A stretch of 64,000 nt of DNA from the NCBI GenBank assembly GCA_025459425.1, contig JALOQF010000007.1, positions 1-64,000 of the forward strand, read 5' to 3'. Origin of the DNA: Myxococcaceae bacterium. Its GTDB lineage: Bacteria > Myxococcota > Myxococcia > Myxococcales > Myxococcaceae. A program made the position numbers and the translations under genes. The notes beneath the pieces are model-generated. The model saw nothing but the letters and a program-made list of their open reading frames with translations. It was not told the DNA's origin and ran no database searches. Shown in pieces: positions 62,078-64,000 of the stretch (position 1 is the first letter of the stretch; each line of letters opens with the position of its first letter).

Positions 62078-63247
62078 ATGCCCAAGGACTACCTCTTCAC
62101 CTCTGAATCCGTGACGGAAGGCCACCCGGACAAGATCTGCGACCAGATCTCCGACGGCGTCGTCGACGCGCTCATCGAGAAGGACCCCTACGCCCGCATC
62201 GCGGTCGAGACGCTGGTCAAGACGGGCATCGCCATCGTCGCGGGCGAGGTCACCACCAACGCGTGGATCGACATTCCCCGCATCGTGCGCAACACCATCA
62301 CGCGCATCGGCTACACCGACTCGTCGATGGGCTTCGACGGCCACACCTGTGGCGTCATGGTGGCCATCGAGGGCCAGTCGCAGGACATCGCCCGCGGCGT
62401 CGACGAGGGCGCCAAGAAGGAGCAGGGCGCCGGCGACCAGGGCATGATGTTCGGCTACGCGTGCAACGAGACGCCCGAGCTGATGCCGGCGCCGATCCAC
62501 TACGCGCACGCGCTCACGAAGAAGCTCGCCGACGTGCGCCGCAAGAAGCACGACTGGATCCGCCCTGACGGCAAGTCGCAGGTCACCATCGAGTACAAGA
62601 ACGGCAAGCCGGTGCGCATCGACGCCGTCGTGCTCTCGACCCAGCACGCCGAAGAGGTGACGAACAAGAAGATCAAGGACGTCATCATGGAGGAGGTCAT
62701 CAAGGCCGCCCTCCCCGCCAAGCTCGTCGACAAGAAGACGAAGTTCTACATCAACCCCACCGGCCGCTTCGTCATCGGCGGCCCCATGGGCGACTCGGGC
62801 GTCACGGGCCGGAAGATCATCGTCGACACCTACGGCGGCATGGGCCGGCACGGCGGCGGCGCCTTCTCGGGCAAGGACCCCTCGAAGGTCGACCGCTCGG
62901 CCGCGTACATGGGCCGCTACATCGCCAAGAACGTGGTGGCCGCGGGCCTGGCCGACCGCTGCGAGGTGCAGGTCTCGTACGCCATCGGCGTCGCCGAGCC
63001 CGTGAGCGTGCTGGTCGAGACGTTCGGCACCGCGAAGGCCGACGAGGACGCCATCGGCAAGGCCGTGCGTGAGGTGTTCGGCCTCAAGCCGCGGCAGATC
63101 ATCGAGCACCTCGACCTGCTCAAGCCCATCTACCAGCGCACCGCGGCGTACGGGCACTTCGGCCGCTCCGAGTTCAGCTGGGAGAAGACGGACAAGAAGG
63201 ACGCGCTCCGCGACGCCGTGGGCGCCTCGAAGATCAAGGCGGCCTGA
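62078..63247 (+). CDS. metK: S-adenosylmethionine synthetase
   Basis: 389 residues, cytoplasmic. Makes SAM from methionine and ATP. Family motifs all present: [20 protein letters not shown] (ATP/substrate), [39 protein letters not shown]. Length is standard (about 385-395). ATG at 62078 follows the kinase gene by 73 bp. I see no SAM riboswitch upstream, and a strong terminator follows at 63276. Confidence 0.97.
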   Translation: MPKDYLFTSESVTEGHPDKICDQISDGVVDALIEKDPYARIAVETLVKTGIAIVAGEVTTNAWIDIPRIVRNTITRIGYTDSSMGFDGHTCGVMVAIEGQSQDIARGVDEGAKKEQGAGDQGMMFGYACNETPELMPAPIHYAHALTKKLADVRRKKHDWIRPDGKSQVTIEYKNGKPVRIDAVVLSTQHAEEVTNKKIKDVIMEEVIKAALPAKLVDKKTKFYINPTGRFVIGGPMGDSGVTGRKIIVDTYGGMGRHGGGAFSGKDPSKVDRSAAYMGRYIAKNVVAAGLADRCEVQVSYAIGVAEPVSVLVETFGTAKADEDAIGKAVREVFGLKPRQIIEHLDLLKPIYQRTAAYGHFGRSEFSWEKTDKKDALRDAVGASKIKAA

Positions 63248-63275
63248 CCGACCGGTTCGTCGTCGCCGTGAAGGC

Positions 63276-63311
63276 CAGCCCTTCTCCGGAACGACCGGGG
63301 AAGGGCTGTTT
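63276..63311 (+). terminator. Rho-independent terminator of metK
   Basis: CAGCCCTTCTCCGG pairs with CCGGGGAAGGGCTG (one G-T pair in 14), loop AACGA, followed by TTTG. Begins 28 bp after the metK stop. The best terminator in the window. Confidence 0.85.
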
Positions 63312-63349
63312 GCCGTGGGTGGGTCCGCACGAAGGGAGACGCTTTGGCC

Positions 63350-64000
63350 ATGGCGCGCGCATCGTCGAAGAGCACCTCGGGGAAGCAGGCCTCGCTCGCG
63401 AAGCTGGCGGGCTCGCTCGACACGAAGAAGCGCCCACTGCCGGCTGACGCCCAGCCCGCGGCGGTCGCGGCGCTGACGCGCGAGGTGAAGGGGCGTCAGG
63501 GCGCGCGGGAACGAGAAGGCGCGTCGGCGCTCGCGGCCGAGGTGAAAGGCCGCGCAGCCCTCGCCGAAGCGGCGACTGGCAGCGGAGCGGCGTCGCGCAA
63601 GGCGTCGCGCGAGTCAGCAGCGAGCGGGCGCGCGTCGGAGTCGCGGAAGGAAGAGACGAGCGCAGGCTCGTCGGCTTCGCGGGTGGCTCCAGCGAGCGGG
63701 CGCGTGTCGGAGTCGCGAAAGGAAGAGACGAACGCAGGCGCGTCGGCTTCGCGTGTGTCTCCAGCGAGTGGCCGCGCGTCGGCTTCGCGTGGGGCGGCTC
63801 CAGCGAGTGGCCGCGCGTCGGAGTCGCGGAAGGAAGAGACGAACGCAGGAGCATCGGCCTCGCGTGGGGCGGCTCCAGCGAGTGGCCGCGCGTTGGCGTC
63901 GCGCGAGTCATCAGCAGCGAGCGGCCGCTCGTCGGAGTCGCGGAAGGAAGAGACGAACGCAGGCGCATCGGCTTCGCGTGTGTCTCCAGCGACCGGCCGC
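63350..64000 (+). CDS. Repetitive basic protein, 3' end beyond window
   Basis: The frame from ATG 63350 (agggag 14-19 bp upstream) is open to the end of the window, so at least 217 residues. The start (MARASSKSTSGKQASLAKLA, GSLDTKKRPLPADAQPAA) is helical and charged. From about residue 80 it is an in-frame imperfect repeat of the type ASGRASESRKEETNAGASA, SRGAAP. It is Ser/Ala/Arg-rich with alternating Lys/Glu and likely unstructured. I do not recognise it; a DNA- or RNA-binding, or phosphorylated tail-like, region is possible but unproven. Confidence 0.65.
   Translation, partial: MARASSKSTSGKQASLAKLAGSLDTKKRPLPADAQPAAVAALTREVKGRQGAREREGASALAAEVKGRAALAEAATGSGAASRKASRESAASGRASESRKEETSAGSSASRVAPASGRVSESRKEETNAGASASRVSPASGRASASRGAAPASGRASESRKEETNAGASASRGAAPASGRALASRESSAASGRSSESRKEETNAGASASRVSPATGR
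63635..64000 (+). repeat. Imperfect in-frame repeat in 3' partial gene
   Basis: A 24-base core encoding SESRKEET starts at 63635, 63707, 63818 and 63932 (spacings 72, 111, 114 bp, all multiples of 3), with related Ala/Ser/Gly-Arg units between them. Runs off the window. Confidence 0.85.

Noticed and set aside
63635-64000. CRISPR array
   Set aside because: The repeats are in frame, vary in spacing and are translated as a Ser/Ala/Arg-rich repeat protein.

Overview
The window is high-GC DNA from a myxobacterium (phylum Myxococcota); I do not go to genus. The evidence is five eukaryote-like Ser/Thr protein kinases in 64 kb, several orphan and hybrid histidine kinases, Cys-rich lipoproteins with long Gly/Ala linkers, ASH/choice-of-anchor repeat proteins, a TIGR02996-like protein and GC-saturated third codon positions. 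I see no rRNA, tRNA, CRISPR array, transposase or integrase.

Layout. 0-7 kb: small unknown proteins, a lipoprotein, an outer-membrane barrel protein with a Pro/Ser-rich linker, a secreted pectate-lyase-like lipoprotein with a 7-residue repeat stalk, and a lipase-like lipoprotein whose 3' end is followed by a 112-bp tandem duplication. 7-18 kb: unknown protein, glucose-6-phosphate isomerase, a CorA-like membrane protein, a Cys-rich lipoprotein, a Ser/Thr kinase and two ASH-repeat lipoproteins in one operon. 18.9-22.1 kb: a compact six-gene leftward operon of stressosome type (RsbS, N-terminally extended RsbT, RsbX-like phosphatase, a second ATPase, RsbR-like, SpoIIAA-like). 22-31 kb: beta-propeller lipoprotein, a bacterial pentameric ligand-gated channel homologue, a truncated SDR plus MerR regulator behind a 20-bp palindrome, a membrane-anchored Ser/Thr kinase, an HxlR/NTF2-like divergent pair and a 3-hydroxyisobutyrate-dehydrogenase-family enzyme. 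31-37 kb: small protein plus PlsC-like acyltransferase, a second Cys-rich lipoprotein, and an ABC-2 type ATPase/permease pair.

37.4-51.0 kb is a dense signalling block: pseudo-receiver/PilZ protein, two unknown small proteins, a degenerate histidine kinase, a Ser/Thr kinase with HEAT-like repeats, a FixJ-type regulator, a cysteine hydrolase, a hybrid histidine kinase, two more histidine kinases and a divergent pair of FHA proteins. It lies between two direct copies (108 bp, 6 mismatches, 13,602 bp apart) of the 3' end of the ABC permease gene, an arrangement like an element inserted at a gene's 3' end. This is the most unusual structural feature of the window.

51-64 kb: secreted unknown, histone-deacetylase-family enzyme, cytosolic MCP-like protein, zinc-ribbon Ser/Thr kinase, Uma2 nuclease-like protein, Rieske oxygenase, an SDR relic, a lipoprotein, an MlaC-like protein, a PEGA-domain Ser/Thr kinase, metK with a strong terminator, and the start of a repetitive basic protein that runs off the edge.

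Functionally the window is mostly cell-envelope and signal-transduction genes with a few housekeeping enzymes (pgi, metK). Start codons are often GTG and Shine-Dalgarno sequences often weak, so many starts are judged from signal peptides, domain starts and overlaps.
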